Notes: generated by a model from the sequence alone, not told the origin. A DNA stretch of 64,000 nt from Prinsepia uniflora (GCA_032719365.1 CM064867.1:43115651-43179650), one strand, 5' to 3'; numbered from the stretch's first letter, positions 32,373-45,834 are shown. Translations and numbers: made by a program.

Positions 32373-33942
32373 CAATCCTGCTCCTAAGTCGCTATACGGT
32401 ACGGTAGCTCTGTATAATGACCCCTCGCAAGCAATGAACCGTGACTTCCTAGTGTCCCAGAAACCTGGAGGAGACCATCACATATCCTCATATCAAGATG
32501 GTATATGGAAAACAGTTTTACAAAGTCATTTCAAAACAACTCAATGGGCCCTGCCCGAAACTTCCATCAAACATCATAAATCCATGTAGGGTCCCCGACC
32601 CGAAATCACGTTTATGAAATGTAAGGTCCCAGACCCGAAATCACATTTATAAAACTCAACTGGGCTTTATACTCGATTTTGTAAACCACTGGGCCCCCGA
32701 CCCGATCATATAACTCAAAAGGGTCTCAGCTCGACTTCGTAAACCAACTAGGGCCCTTGCCCGATCACATAATTCAAATGGGTCTAATGCCCAAGTTCAT
32801 CTTTACAAAACCAAAACCATGCCATAGAACCATTCTTAAACTCACAATCACATAGCAATCGTATAAACTCGTAAACCTCGAAATACGTGTTTATACGGGA
32901 TTACCTCGAAATACGTGCCATCGTGTAAACCACCAGTGCCACAATCATCATCATGGAAATCACGTATGTAAAACATATAAAATAGTTATGCATGCATCAT
33001 AGTTTAGAAAACGAAGTCCATTCACAGACCATCCTACGCTGCTGCCTCAATACGCGTGCCATAAGCCCTCCCGAGCCACACCACTATCACTAGGACTTCG
33101 AAACCTATCCAAATCATACTAGAGGATTACTAACCTCTTCATTAAAAGTTCCCCAAAATGTTCGATACATCGAATAGTTGATTTCACATGTTAAAAGTTC
33201 CCCAAAAGGCCCCTCATGCGCACCCACGCGCCGCCTGAACCTCCTGCGCGTGAAAGCCACGCGCGTCACTGTTCATCATCTTCTTCACTGAGTAAACCAG
33301 CCCGGTCCGGTTCGGTTGGTCCGGTCCTATCCAGCTGGACTGGCATGATTGGTTCAGGACTGTATCGCTCGTGTTTTCGATCTAATTTCTTCCATTTTCA
33401 TTCCTAAACCATCCTCTTAACATTCCTAATCATTTTATTATTTTAAAATAGGAAAAACAAGTCTAAAAACTCTACCTTTGATTTCCTCTTTGAACCGGCC
33501 ACCCAAGCCTCCTCGGTTTTCCAAGATTTCGGCCACCTTTGGCTACCAATTTAAGCCTATTTGTCTCCTAGCAACTTCAGAAACATCCCCCAATTAATGG
33601 AACTGATCAACCCTCAATAGTTCATGTGTTTCCATTTTTGAATTCAAAAACCATAGTTTCGGTGCCTTACCTCCGGATTGCGACCACCGTGCACGACGGT
33701 GCAAGCCCTAGTCGTCATCCTCCACGTCTCATCTCACTCTCACTCTTTCACTCACACCACATACACAGATAACGGGGATTGGAGGGTTGTATGGAATGGG
33801 TGTTCGGGTTTTGCAGAGAATGAAGGAGATGGAAATGGTTGGACGGGTGGGAAGAGAGATGTGAGGGGTGAGTTAATTAATTAATTAAATAATCAAGTGG
33901 GCAATAGACATAGATCCACCAATTAGGGAAAAGTAACCAACG

Positions 33943-33968
33943 GGATGAGTGACACTTGTCACTCATCT
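33943..33968. promoter_or_regulatory. Conserved LTR palindrome, T7 copy
   Basis: GGATGAGTGACA-CT-TGTCACTCATCT, one end mismatch; about 345 bp from the LTR start. Confidence 0.6.
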
Positions 33969-34311
33969 AATGGTCCCACACAAATATCTTCACAATTGGA
34001 TTAAAATACTATTTAATACGAATCCTAAGACGTAAATCTCTGCTTTCGCTCCCGTGACCATAACTTCTCCGTTCGACGTCCGATTTTGACATGCCGCCTG
34101 TCTACAAACTCATGACATCCTGATCTACATCACGGTCATCGACCCTCGTACGTTTGACTCCCCGAGTCAAAAGTCAAAATTTTACCCACGACCAGGGGTA
34201 AAATGGTCATTTTCACCGTCCGTCCTATTTCGCTCAACTAATCACCGATTAATCTCACTAATCCTTCATTAGTCACTAATCTAATCCCGAAATTCGGGAC
34301 GGGTCGTTACA

Positions 34312-37300
34312 ACCTTACCCCCTTAAATAATTTCGTCCTCGAATATCCAACTATTCCGATTCCACAACCATCTCGTGGAAAGCAAATTCAACTTCACATC
34401 AAATGTACACTTGTACACCCACTAACCTGAACACTGCTTGTCTGTACCCAGACGTTCCACCAATACTCACTTTTCATCGTCTACATTCGACCACTTCGAG
34501 TGAAATTGATCACATATTCCGCGTTGATACCACCTGATAATTCTACCATTACGTTGACCCATTTAGTTGACACACTCAGCGTGATGGTTCATCTCAATCA
34601 CCATTCCACTCTGACATCTGTCCCTACTGGGAGACACCGAATCCTACTCATTAATCCACACTGACACATTTAGCCAAACTATTATCACTAGCTAGTTACG
34701 AATCAATCCAACATTTCTCCCACACCGAGAGTTATCAATTTTCATTTCTTCTCCACATTTCCTGAATTTTACCTTGTCAACACGACACGTTCCATAATGT
34801 CGCGCTCACCCGTCACTCATGGCTCCATGGTCACAATTCGAATCACCGACACACCCTGACTCACTCTTGAGTCGCACCAAGGTACCTCGTACCAAAATTT
34901 CCTCATAATCCATGTTGTCATTAGTGAAAGTCACAGAGTAGCTGATCCACGCAAAACAATCCATGGTTACACCAACCACCTACTCACTCAACCTGAGTAT
35001 ACATATACCAACATCTCACTCAACCTGTACGTAACTGGCCCCCAACGAATACCTACCCAGTAGTAATACACATCCCATCTCTAGGGCTCCATTAGCCATC
35101 CACAGCTCTGAGCACCTGCTCATACGATCACTAAATCTGTCAAAATCACTCTGCCCAACACATAGTATTCAATGTCCAGTTCACGTCCTCAACAACTCCA
35201 ATGATATCGAAACTAAGCCGATTACCAATTCGCTCATCAATATACCACCGGTGCATCCCATGTACCATCACTAGGCATCACTCAGCCCATCCAGTATCGA
35301 TCCCCGCACAACGTACAGGGTACGTACATCCATCCTCCAACTAGTCCACCACATGGTTCGTAGTCAATCACGATTTAATACTGAGGTTCATCTGTCCAAT
35401 CCCGTACTAGAAAACTCGATTACTCCAACTCATCATCCATTCTGAGTCCCATGGTCGCCCGACCAGCATCACAACATCCACTCCCAAACTTGTACTCCAA
35501 CACGTACCAATCTGACTCATGCCTACCAAGACATACCCATTCATGCCAATTGAGCATCCAATCTCAACCCACGTCTACCGTGACCCACCAACACCGAACC
35601 TATCAGTTAACTCCTCATTCGATTGACTTCATAGGGAAACCAATCCCACCATCCACAGATCTAAGGATGACCAAATCCGACCCCGTCGGATACCCACTCG
35701 TTTACAAAGTCAAATACCCAAGCCAAATCGTAAAAATCTCAACTCAATCAAGTACCGTCTCATACCGGATTAACTTTAAAATTAAGTTCAGTCCCAACAT
35801 TCCCATATCCAAATATTCACGACAGGGCAATAAACTCTCCACCTAACTTGATTAACAAGATCACGATCCAGATCCATCACTACGTCACCCGACTGGTAAA
35901 ATCACGATCCTAGATCATCACAATGCCTAATGTCCACAACATCACAATCCAGATCCACCTAGGATATGCACATGCTCACTCAGATAACAATCCACCTAAA
36001 ATCAAATCGTAGGGTCTTACACCCTCTTTGAATCCTTCGTCAGTCACATCACTCCTCAACTACTTTCACATCTAATCACTTAGTCAAAAATGAAACACGT
36101 CTAAGCTGTGGGTCCTCTCCAATTACATCATTTTGATCCTTGTCATCCCACCTAGGGATAATCAAAGATGATCCAAGACGATGACATCAACATTCATCCT
36201 ACGTGAGTGCAAACACAAACTCCCTGCACCCTCCACAACAAGTAACCCAACATCGTCTGCCACAAAGCAGAAAATGGGAATCTCAATCACCTAGCTTCGA
36301 AATACCCAACTCCTCCTAATGACCCAAGACAATTCACGGGCCCACCAACCAATATACGCTCAACGTACTGGTAACAACAACCATCGTCTGCCATGGGTAG
36401 AAAATAATAAATCACCCCAATGACTTTAGAATACTCAACACCAATGCTGAAACGAGCACCCTCTCGTCGCCTAAATCCCAACTCTTCTCGAATCTGAAGT
36501 TCCAACCATGTTGCAAAGAAGTATGCTTCCAACGAGATGTCAAGTCCAACCACTGGACTTCTCAAATCCTCAACTCACTTGGACAACCACGTGTCTACAA
36601 CCAATCTATTACTCAGATCTCTTATTTGTTCATAACCGTTTATGAACATCAGAAAGGATGTAATTCGTTACTATCTCTTTCTCACATCTCAAGCATTACT
36701 GGCTCAACTCTCGGGTTTCCATGTTATTCACAATCTTACAATCTCACATTAATACCACCATTGATTTCATTCAGCTTCTTCCAATTTCCATGAATTCTTT
36801 GCACTTCCTCATGAAACTAGAAACACACAACCACTCAAGTTTCGGAGTTGACGACAACTCCGCGAATCCACTAATTTCCATGACGTCCCATGCGTCATAC
36901 AAAACTTCTCATTTCTCATTCGTACCTCTTCATCCATTCACCACTTAGTCATCTCATAACTGTTGGGACTTATCTTAACACATCACAATCCCTGTTGGAT
37001 CCCATCCAGTGTATCACTCAACCACTACCGAACCTCAGATACTAAACATATGTCCATTACGACGGAGTCACATCCCAGCTCGTGGCTCATCGTCATCACA
37101 ACCACTGGCACACAGTGTACGAATCAGACAACCCTGAGTCGTTACTCATACCGAGCAACAACCCCACATCTACGCTCAGGTGAAAAGAACTTTACCTCTC
37201 TCATACCCCACAACTATGGGTACCACCATTCTGACAATCCACAGCAAGATAATGAACGTTCCCTGAACGTCCCCCGATTCTCAACTACCACCACTACACC

Positions 37301-38248
37301 GATTACCCTCGATAGTCAGCCATCTTCACATGACTGTCGACCAACAGTCATCGCTATCGAGATCCTTATCCACACATCACACTATTATTGGGTCCAACTT
37401 GAGATTCCATATATTATCTCATAACCTTACCCGTGGATCGAATCGCATCATTTCATCTCATGTCGGGCCAACCATCCTCCATAGTTCCGACTAAAATCAC
37501 TAGAGTTATCCACATGGTCATCCACGACCTAAGCCGCTCTTTGCAGTACAAGTTCCAATCTAACAGTCATAATTCTGGTTCAACTCGATAAACCACCCCG
37601 ACTTCGGAAAGTCGACCAATCCACTACAACTACGGACTCACAATTCCAATTCATCAATCAAAACTAAGGTTCACCTTTCCATTCTATCTATCATAGATTA
37701 GGGTTCCACAATCACACCCTAGGCTTCCTCTGAAACTAACTGCTCTCTGCAGTACAATCTACAACCTGACCGACCCCGCGGTCCTGACATCACATGGACG
37801 TCAATCCAATCCTACCATCAACGCAACTGGGGTTCCACCACTAAGGTCATCAGCTGACTCGTGTACTAACATCCCTCACACCAGCAATCACCACCAGGGT
37901 TCACATTCTCAGACCATTACTCAACTGAGGTTCACATTTCTAGATCACTACTTAAATGGGGTTCCCCGAACCCAGTTGCTCCCAGTAGCACCACAATCTA
38001 ACATCACATTACCGAACCAACGGTCCCGCAATACCAGTTCGTCACATACAACCCCACTTGGGTCAAATCACACTAACGCATGGCGTATCGGGCTAATAAC
38101 ACTCTATCCACTATTCAATTTAGAAAACTAATAAACTGGGATCCTACCATCAGGTTGATAACGGGCTGACCACGTAGAGACATCACATCCTCGACCTGCG
38201 CGTACAAAAAGAACTACTGAATAACGAAAACCTCGCTCTGATACCACT
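34312..38248 (-). mobile_element. T7 internal region (3.9 kb), non-coding
   Basis: The left end is the complement of a polypurine tract (AAGGGGGTAAGGT) after the TTCGAGGACGAAATT box; the right end is the primer binding site. Reading on the minus strand I find no gag zinc knuckle, protease, RT, RNase H or integrase. The longest frames (35451-35846 and 36963-37424, +; 36287-36565, -) have no domain and lie in different phases and strands. Segments match T4 and T3 internal sequence in the same order. This is the best-preserved long copy of a LARD-like non-autonomous family. Confidence 0.8.
38235..38246 (-). other. T7 primer binding site (tRNA-iMet)
   Basis: GCTCTGATACCA, the complement of TGGTATCAGAGC, two bases from the right LTR. 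Confidence 0.9.
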
Positions 38249-39387
38249 TGACACAACCCATCCCAATCCCCCCGGGATTAACGTGGAATGTACCATGCTC
38301 CCGTCTGACACGAACAAGGGATAATACATACCCCAGCCCATCCGGAGTTCCCAAAGCGTGCTAGGAAAGATGGAGGAGTGCAATGTCTCGGTCTCTGTTA
38401 CAACCCGTATCCGTGATCAACCTGAAGGGCATTAAAACCATTAAGAACTGTGAGTGGATGAAAATCAATAAGTTTATAAAAACACATTTCATAAAGATAA
38501 TTATGCCCTTCACTAAAAAGTATGCATGCATCGCAAAATCAGTAATCAAAACATTTACTCAAATGAACCATTAGGGCCTTAGCTCATAAACCGTAACTCA
38601 AAACCAAGTGTGGGAACTCAGCCCAAAATAGTGGAATACCAAAATCTGTAAATCCAAAACCAAGTGGGCCACTGCCCAAATCCATAACCACAAATCCACA
38701 AATACCGAAATACCATTTCATGAATCCAATAATCCATATTTACCACATAACCATCCCCGGTATCCCAGATATCTAGCGTCCCAGACGCTCGACGTCCCAG
38801 ACGTCATGTCTCACGGTAATAAGCAACGAGTGCTACCCGGGGTCTCTCTGGGTCAATATCTCTGCCATCCCAAATGTCTGACGTCCCAGACTTCTAATCA
38901 TAGGAATCCTGCTCTTGAGTCACTATATGGTCTGGTAGCTTCGTATAATGACTCGTCGCAGGCAATGCACCGTGACTTCCCCAGTGTCCCAGACACCTAG
39001 AGGAGACCATCATATAACACTTTCATACGCGTGCCATAAGCCTTCCCAGGCCACACCACTATCACCGGGACTTCCAAACCTATCCATAACATACTAGAGG
39101 GTTACTAACCTCTTCATTAACCTCCCATTAAAGCCCCGTAATTTTTCCAAATTTTTAACTATTTTTAAACTCTATCCTAAACCTTCAGACACCCCGAAAC
39201 AAATCAAAACGATGTCTGATCGACACGAAACCAGTCCCAAAATGTTCGTTACATCGAATAGATGATTTCACACTGAAAGTTTCCTAAGATGCTTGAACCT
39301 CCTGCTCGTGAAAGCCACATGCGGCCTGAACCTCCTGCGCGTGAAAGCCACACACGACACTGTTCATCATCTTCTTCACTGAGTAAA
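38249..39387 (-). mobile_element. T7 right (5') LTR, part 1
   Basis: Begins TGACACAACCC. It is collinear with 31710 onward but has lost about 560-570 bp relative to the left LTR: around 39022 it jumps from the GAGGAGACCATCA region (left 32465-32485) to TACGCGTGCCATAAGCC (left 33050). The loss removes the repeat array and the second-donor region. The acceptor CTTCAG (AG 38423-38422) is intact. It is interrupted by T8 after GTAAA (39383-39387). Confidence 0.85.
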
Positions 39388-40942
39388 TGTAACGACCCGG
39401 AATTTCAAAAAAGGAAAGTTTGGGGGAAATGACGATTTTGCCCCTAGTTATAAGGGCCGAAAGTTGACTTTTTGATCGGGACCTTGTTTGGACTTTCCGT
39501 AAGTACCGTTGGATAGGTCTCGAGATGCTGAATCCGTAGACAGGCGACATGCGTCAATCGGAGTTCGGATGACAAAGTTACGGGTCTAGATACATGAGGG
39601 CATTTTGGTAATTATGTGGCGCATGGGCAAAATAGTAATTGGGCGTGGAATGGCCATTAAGTGACATATGCCACTTTATAATTGAAATTAGTAGCAAGGA
39701 TAATGATAATTTGGTTTGAACACGTATATGTGTATGTGCATGAAATTTCGAAGGAAGAACAGAGCAGCAAAACCACTCATCTAATCTTCCTTTTTGATCG
39801 AGTTCTGATAAAGATAAAAAGATAAGAGGATTGAAGGAAGAAAAACGAGAAAGATCGAGAGGAAAGGGAAGGGAAATTGTGAAAGAAAACCCAGAACCCG
39901 AACTCAAACCCTTCGAACATTCAAATTGATCAAAAATCGAATTGGAAACTCTGGGCCATAAACACCGAAATTGGCCTTGAATTAAGCTTCATGAGCTCAA
40001 ACCTAAGTGAACCCAATAAAAAACGAGAGAAAATAGTATCATTTTGGCCATGAACTGAGTACCTCAACTCCTCGATAATTCAAGGTTAAGTTGTGGCTTT
40101 GAAGGGGTTGAAGGGAGCAATTGACATGAAAAACAAGTTTATAAGAATCCTATGAAGCTTTCGAGTGAATCAATTTCAAGAAAACAACTGGAATTGATCG
40201 AGATTGAAGGATGAACAGTGCCCACCTGTTCATCGAATTTTCGAATTCAAATTTGTTTGGATTAAGGTGAGTTCTTACAGAATTGAGGGTACAGAGCCCT
40301 AATTAGATACATGGCAATCCTACTGGCTGAATCAATTGACGAAATCGAGATGAAATTGACAGGAATTTAGTCAGGTCAAGCTGCGGGCCAACCGGACCCT
40401 TTTTACAAACAAACGGGTGAGGACGATGGTACTGTACATGGCGCGTGGGCTCAATTCCCGAGGTGAGTTCAACATGAAACTTGTTCCTTTTAATGCAACG
40501 AACGTTTTGGCACTGGTTTCAAGGAAATCGGATACCGTTCTCGGAAAAATCGGAGAAAATTATATGAGGTATATTGAAGTGTTAGTGACCCTCGATCATG
40601 ATTTTGGACAGGAATGGTGATTTCTGGAATTTACAGAAAAACGTGCAGCTCGAAAAGAGAGTAATATGGATGGTGTGTGAGTGGACTTTTGTTTTCTACC
40701 TAGAATGCATGCATATATATTTTAAATGCTTTATTATATGATTTAAAATGAACTGGCATGATTAATGTTTCGATATGATGATTTCTGGATTTTGGGAATA
40801 TTATATTGTTTTATATTGATTTTGGGCATGATTTTTTAGAAAACTGTGATATTGCTGTTTTGGGCGAAGGCTCGGCATTTGATATTAGTTTTGACTCGGA
40901 TTATGAGTCAGGAGATGATTTGATGGATTTGTAATGCTTTTA
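39388..40942 (+). mobile_element. T8 left LTR, part 1
   Basis: LTR start to the T9 insertion point. U3 block at about 39510-39580; a shorter palindrome variant around 39660-39677 (AAGTGACATATGCCACTT); leader donor TTAAG|GTGAGT (GT 40267), acceptor GGACAG ending 40611, 65-bp exon 40612-40676, donor TGT|GTGAGT (GT 40677). The last five bases TTTTA (40938-40942) are T9's left TSD. Confidence 0.85.
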
Positions 40943-43553
40943 TGACAGGACCCGTCCCAATCCCACTGGGACCACCCGGGGACGTTCCCCTCTCCCGTCT
41001 GACAACGACTCCAAACATACCAAAATTACCCTTAATTAAAACTAAATATTCAAATAGATAAATAACATGCAACAACATGGTTCAGACCGATAGCTGTCAG
41101 ACAAGGGATAGTAAAATAACAAAACGTGAGCACAATAGTAAGAGTACATTATTCTGGTGCTCAACCTACCCACAAGGGGGTGTACAGGTGCACAGCTAAC
41201 AACTAAGCCTCTTCCTCCTCCTCCTCCTCCGGGTCCGCCTCTATTTCCATATCACGGTCTGGAGGGGTCAGTAAAACAAGTAAAGAGTGAGTGGGCCAAA
41301 AATAACAGTTTATAAATCAATTTTATAATAAAGTAAATCATAAGGTTTTACCCCTCCGTTTTCCAAATCTTGCATGCAGTGAAAACATAGTATTATAATG
41401 AAATCGTAATCACAGAATCAGCATAATAATAATCAAAAGGAGAAACTAACATATCAGTGCACTGTAAAACCCAACCCAAATGATGTCACGGTTCTAAGGC
41501 TACGCGTTGCTACTCAGGGTCTCACACCCAAGACTCTCTAGGTATATCAGTGCCCGGTATCCCGGTCACTGCCCGAGGTATACGAACATGCCTCCCTGAG
41601 AGTAAGCAGCCCAACGGGGGTCAACACCACTCAGTCAGGGCCCCGTGACTACTCCAGGGTCTACCCGGGCCAACGACCCTCCCTGGAGGAGACAAGATAG
41701 ACAGGTAGGAAAGTGCAGTACAATAACAGTATAGTTTACCCTATGTCCCCCAAGACATCCCAGAACAAAATCCACATATAATCCAGACGGGTCTCATGCC
41801 CAAAACATTGTAATAACAGATATAAACAGTCCATATAAGACTCATCGAAATCATAAGTGGAAATAGTAAAACAGTTTATGCATGCAAGCCTTTTATAAAT
41901 CAAACAGCCCACCTCTCTGCTCAACGACCGCTAAAACCTGTATTAACATATCTAAGAGTCACTAAAGGACCCTATAACTCCAATACTAAGACCCTAGAAC
42001 AGATCCGCCTCGAATACGCAACCCGGGCACTATTCCCGAGGATTCAAACCCCTTTTTGACTATCTTAACGATTTCTGATCGACATGAAACCACCATCATT
42101 GGATCCGTATCGTCGAAACCTTGAAAATGGTACCAGTCCCACCAAAAATACTGTTCACATGTGCCCCCCCGGCTTGGTCAACGAGTGGTTAACGCTGCTA
42201 CAGTGCTGCTGACGTCAGCATGACATCATCACTGACACTTGTCAGGTGACACGTTGCACACTCTGGTTGGCCCATGATCTGACAATCTCTGATAGGATGA
42301 CTTCATCATGATGTTAGAAGTGACGTCAGCATGATGACGTCATCACTGCTACAATACCGGGTTAACCCGTTTAATGGAACCGGTCGTCGTTGACCCACAG
42401 CTTGACCCGTTTCGACCGTCCGTTTCCGGCCACCATTTTCGACGGGGTTCACTCCTATAGATTCGCCTAGGTCTGTTCTATGGTTCTATAACCTTGAAAC
42501 TAGAAGAAAACTAGAAGAACTTACCAGAGTTTCGATGAACCTCACGACCAAACTCCAGCCGTCATCACCGGCTATCCACGCCGTCTCAGCCGTCCAAGAC
42601 GGTTCCTATGTGTTCGTCTCCGACCCTAGAGCACGTTCCTAACCAAAGAATTGAACTCTACACACTAAAACGGGTTGGTTCGAAACAAGGAAAACAAACG
42701 GGTCTCTCGGGTTTTGGGCTTTACCTCCGCCCTGTCGCTGCTGTGGCCGTCGTCGTCCGTTCAGTCGTGCTCCTGAGGTCCACAAAGTGTCAACTGGAGC
42801 TCCCTTCAAGTCGAGATGGTGTGAGGGTGGGGTTTTTTCTTCCTGGATCCGATTCCTCCGTGTTTCGGGTCTGGGTTTTTCACGGGTTTGTTCAGGCCAG
42901 GGGAAGGGGTTGTGGTTGTTGGTGGTGCACGGTGGTGTTCAGGGGATGATGGTGGTGCTGAGGGTGGTCGCCTGGTGGTTTGAGGGTTTCCGGTTAGTGC
43001 GTTTGGGTTGAGAGAAAATCGAAGGGAAAATGGTTGCACGGTTTAGAGAATATGGTTGTGTGTTTGTGTTTTCCCCAGAGAGATGATCGTCCATGAGAAG
43101 GAAAAAGCAGATGGAATGGAGGGCTGGGATGGCTTTGAGCAGAAATCCAATGGCTAGGATTAAATGATGGCAAATTAATTAGTATAAAATGGACCAATAG
43201 GCTATATGTTGCTTTATTGGAATAGTGTGCCTTTGGATGAGTGACACTTGTCACTCATCCGCTAGACTGATTTGAATTTAAGTTTGGCACGGATTCCCAT
43301 AATTAATTAATATTTTATTCAGTTGTTCTCGGTTCGTAAATTCCGTAAAACACGTCCGTGACCATAACTTCATCATACGAACTCCGATTTCGGTGTGCCG
43401 CCTATCTACGGATTCGTGACGTCCGGATCTACGTCATAGTCATGGGTCAAAGTCCAAATTATTTCCCGGGTCAAAAGTCAAAGTTTCCCCCCCTTAGGGG
43501 CAAAATAATCATTTTACATTAAAATATTAATAAATCCGGTTCGGGTCGTTACA
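40943..43553 (-). mobile_element. T9 left (3') LTR, 2611 bp
   Basis: TGACAGGACCC to GGGTCGTTACA. In the first 115 bp it differs from the right LTR at four positions. Palindrome 43235-43260; donor CTG|GTAAGT (GT 42524-42523); acceptor ATACAG and a short exon near 41938-41905; acceptor CTCCAG before the U5 end (about 41260). It lacks about 12 bp at the GTGAGT position and about 21 bp in the TGACGTCA cluster compared with the right LTR. A CCT/CTC triplet run lies at 41210-41232. Open frames at 42608-43254 in both LTRs are antisense or in-leader frames, preserved only because the LTRs are duplicates. Confidence 0.9.
43235..43260. promoter_or_regulatory. Conserved LTR palindrome, T9 left copy (perfect)
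   Basis: Perfect 12+2+12 palindrome, GGATGAGTGACA / TGTCACTCATCC, about 300 bp from the LTR start. Confidence 0.65.
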
Positions 43554-43568
43554 ACCTACCCACCTTAC
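43554..43568 (-). other. T9 polypurine tract
   Basis: The minus strand reads GTAAGGTGGGTAGGT directly before the 3' LTR, after a TTCTAGGACGAAATTTC box. Confidence 0.75.
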
Positions 43569-43589
43569 AGAAATTTCGTCCTAGAAATT

Positions 43590-44826
43590 TACTCAAATAA
43601 ATGTGGGTACTGTCCTCTCATCAAATCCTCGGGTTCCCATGTCGCTTCCTCCACATCGTGGTTCTGCCATAACACCTTAACCAATGGCATCGTCTTGTTC
43701 CTTAAGAACTTTTCCTTCCGATCCAAAATCTGCACTGGCCGCTCCTCGAAGCTCAAATCTGTCATTAGTTCCAGTGGTTGTTTCAGCAGTGCATTATAGT
43801 CATCCTGAAGGTACTTCTATAACATAGATACATGGAATACGTCATGTACTCAGGAAAGCTCCGAAGTTAGTGCTAAACGATAAGCCACTGGACCAATCCT
43901 CTCAACGATCTCATAAGGTCCGATATAACGGGGGCTCAACCTCCCACGTCGTCCGAATCGAATGATTCCTTTCCATAGTGATAACTTCAAGAACACAAAG
44001 TCACCAACCTCAAACTCCAGATCTCGGATCCGCCGATCACCATAACTCTTTTGGCGATCCTGGGCCGCCTTCAATCTCTCCCGGATAATCCGAACTGTCT
44101 CATGGGTTAAATCCATCACATCCGGCCCCACTGCGGTTCTTTCCCCGATCTCCATCCAGCATACAAGTGTTCTGCAGTATCGACCATACAGTTCCTCATA
44201 GGGTGCCATCCATATACTCGCATGGTAGCTGTTATTGTAGGCAAACTCCATCAATGGAAATCGATCAGCCCACGAATCCTGGAACTGAAACAAACAGGCT
44301 CTAATCATGTCCTCGAGAGTCTGTATTGTCCTTTCAGACTGTCCGTCGGTCTGTGGGTGGAATTCCGTACTGAAGTGCAAGTTCGTACCCAAAGCAGTTT
44401 GCAGGCTCCTCCAAAACCTGGAAGTGAAACGCGGGTCCCGATCCGACACGATAGACTCCGGGGTACCGTGTAGTCGGATGATCTCATTAATAAATAGCTG
44501 GGCACAACGGTTGGGCTTGTACGTCTCACGTACAGGCAGAAAATGCGGTGATTTGGTCAACCGGTCCACAATCACCCAAACGCCATCAAATCCACTCCTT
44601 GTCTTCGGTAGCTTGAAGACAAAATCCATTGTAATATGATCCCATTTCCATTGCAGGATCGGAAGTGGCTGCATAGCCCCATATGGACGCTGTCGTTCTG
44701 CCTTGACCTACTGACAGATCAAACACTTGCTGACATACTCAGCTATCTCCCTTTTTATCCCTGGCCACCAATAGTGGTCCCGGAGAGTACGATACATCTT
44801 CGTCCCCCTGGGTGCATAGCATAGGC
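43590..44826 (-). pseudogene. T9 integrase with C-terminal chromodomain-like tail
   Basis: Inserts element cDNA. The HHCC zinc-binding region is at 44845-44710 (DEAHS, AMHPGG, CLICQ). The core is in the 274-codon open piece 43850-44674: IVDRL (Asp37), VSDRD (Asp78) and GQSERT (Glu114) form a D-41-D-35-E triad, all present. YIGPYEIVERIGPVAYRLAL near its end is the GPY/F module. After a stop at 43850 the frame continues HDVFHVSML, a second stop, then VLWQNHDVEEATWEPEDLMR, a chromodomain-like tail ending near 43590. Defects: TAG after CLICQ (near 44711), one extra base in the C run 44804-44808 (+1 shift), two stops near 43850 and 43810. The ATG at 44674 is internal. Confidence 0.88.
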
Positions 44827-45618
44827 CTAACTGTGTGCCTCGTCTAAAATCTCTCTCCTCAACTCTGGTACCGCAGGTACACACAATCGCCCAAGTTTCA
44901 CTAATGCTCCATCGCCCCGGATGGAGAAATCCTGCCTCTGTCCGGTCTCAACCTCGTTTATATAGTCACCGAATATCTGGTCCTGTAGTTGAGCCTCGAT
45001 GATCCTGTCGACCAACACCGGTCGCACATGAAAGCTAGCCAACAAGGCTCCCTGCTCGTCCATCTCCAGCATAACTCCGCTCTTCCGAAGTTCCACTAAC
45101 AAGGGAAGGTACACCAACCTCAGGTGTGGAACTGATCCCGCCGACTTCCTGCTAAGTGCATCAGCCACTACATTAGCTTTGCCGGGATGGTACTCAATTG
45201 TACAATTATAAACCTTTAACAACTCTAACCATCTCCGTTGCCTCATGTTGAGTTCCTTCTGAGTGAACAGATGTTTAAGACTCTGGTGGTCGGTGTATAT
45301 CCTGCACGTCACACCGAACAGGTAATGTCTCCAGATCTTTAGAGCATGAACCACCGCTGCTAACTCCAAATCATGAGTAGGGTAGTTCAATTCGTGGGTC
45401 TTCAACTGCCGAGATGCGTAGGCAATAACTCTCCCATTCTGCATCAACACGCAACCCAAACCTTGCAGCGATGCATCACTATAAACCACGAACTCCCCAC
45501 TGCTATCCGGTAATGCAAGGACAGGTGCAGTGGTTAAACGGAACTTTAATTCGTGAAAACTTCGTTCACACTGCTCGTCCCACACGAACTTCACCCCCTT
45601 TCGTGTTAACCGAGTCAA
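44827..45618 (-). pseudogene. T9 RNase H domain
   Basis: 263-codon open piece of the polyprotein that degrades RNA in the RNA/DNA hybrid. Residues 1-45 are the RT connection (FVWDEQCERSFHELK). RNase H catalytic residues are visible: YSDAS (Asp48), HDLELAA (Glu85), YTDHQSL (Asp110), VADALSR (Asp153), preceded by the HPGKANV motif. It is in frame with the RT piece upstream; stops at 45631-45633 and 44827-44829 interrupt it. A zinc-binding integrase N-terminus follows. Confidence 0.9.
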
Positions 45619-45630
45619 TGGTGCGACAAT

Positions 45631-45834
45631 CTAGGAGAAACCCTCCACGAATCTCCGATAGTAGCCCGATAGTCCAACAAAACTCCGTATCTCCGTCACT
45701 TTTTCCGGTCTCGGCCAATTAGTCACTGCCTCCGTTTTCTGGGGATCCACGCTAATCCCATCGGGTGATATGATGTGACCCAAGAATCCAATGTTGTTCA
45801 GCCAAAATTGACATTTGCTCAATTTGGCATATAG
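45631..45834 (-). pseudogene. T9 RT thumb/connection segment
   Basis: Short in-frame segment between two stops. It contains LSKCQFW, FLGHIIS, GISVDP, IRSFVGLSGYYRRFVEGFS, the standard Gypsy RT thumb. The stop upstream (near 45837) lies where relatives continue into LYAKLSKC. Confidence 0.88.

Larger units (their letters stand above)
31710..34311 (-). mobile_element. T7 left (3') LTR, 2602 bp
   Basis: TGACATGACCC to GGGTCGTTACA. It is followed by internal sequence on the right, so T7 runs on the minus strand. Sense order: U3 block (about 34140-34060), palindrome 33968-33943, donor GGAG|GTAAGG (GT 33670-33669), acceptor GGATAG, 79-bp exon 33104-33026, donor TCT|GTGAAT, repeats, TGTGAGTGGAC complement motif at 31919-31929, acceptor reading TTCAAG instead of TTCAG, U5 hairpin 31766-31782. 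A small cluster of GACATCCCAGATGTC-like repeats lies at 32226-32372. Confidence 0.88.

Noticed and set aside
35451..37424. Open frames of 131 and 153 codons in T7's internal region as possible accessory genes
   Set aside because: Plus strand in a minus-strand element, Ser/Thr/His-rich with no motif, and not matched by frames in the homologous part of T4.
42608..43254. Frames repeated at 49892-50470, suggesting a conserved protein
   Set aside because: The two regions are the two LTRs of T9; shared frames follow from recent duplication, and frames on both strands are equally preserved.
44222..44824. Plus-strand frames opposite the integrase
   Set aside because: Shadow frames of the T9 integrase on the other strand.
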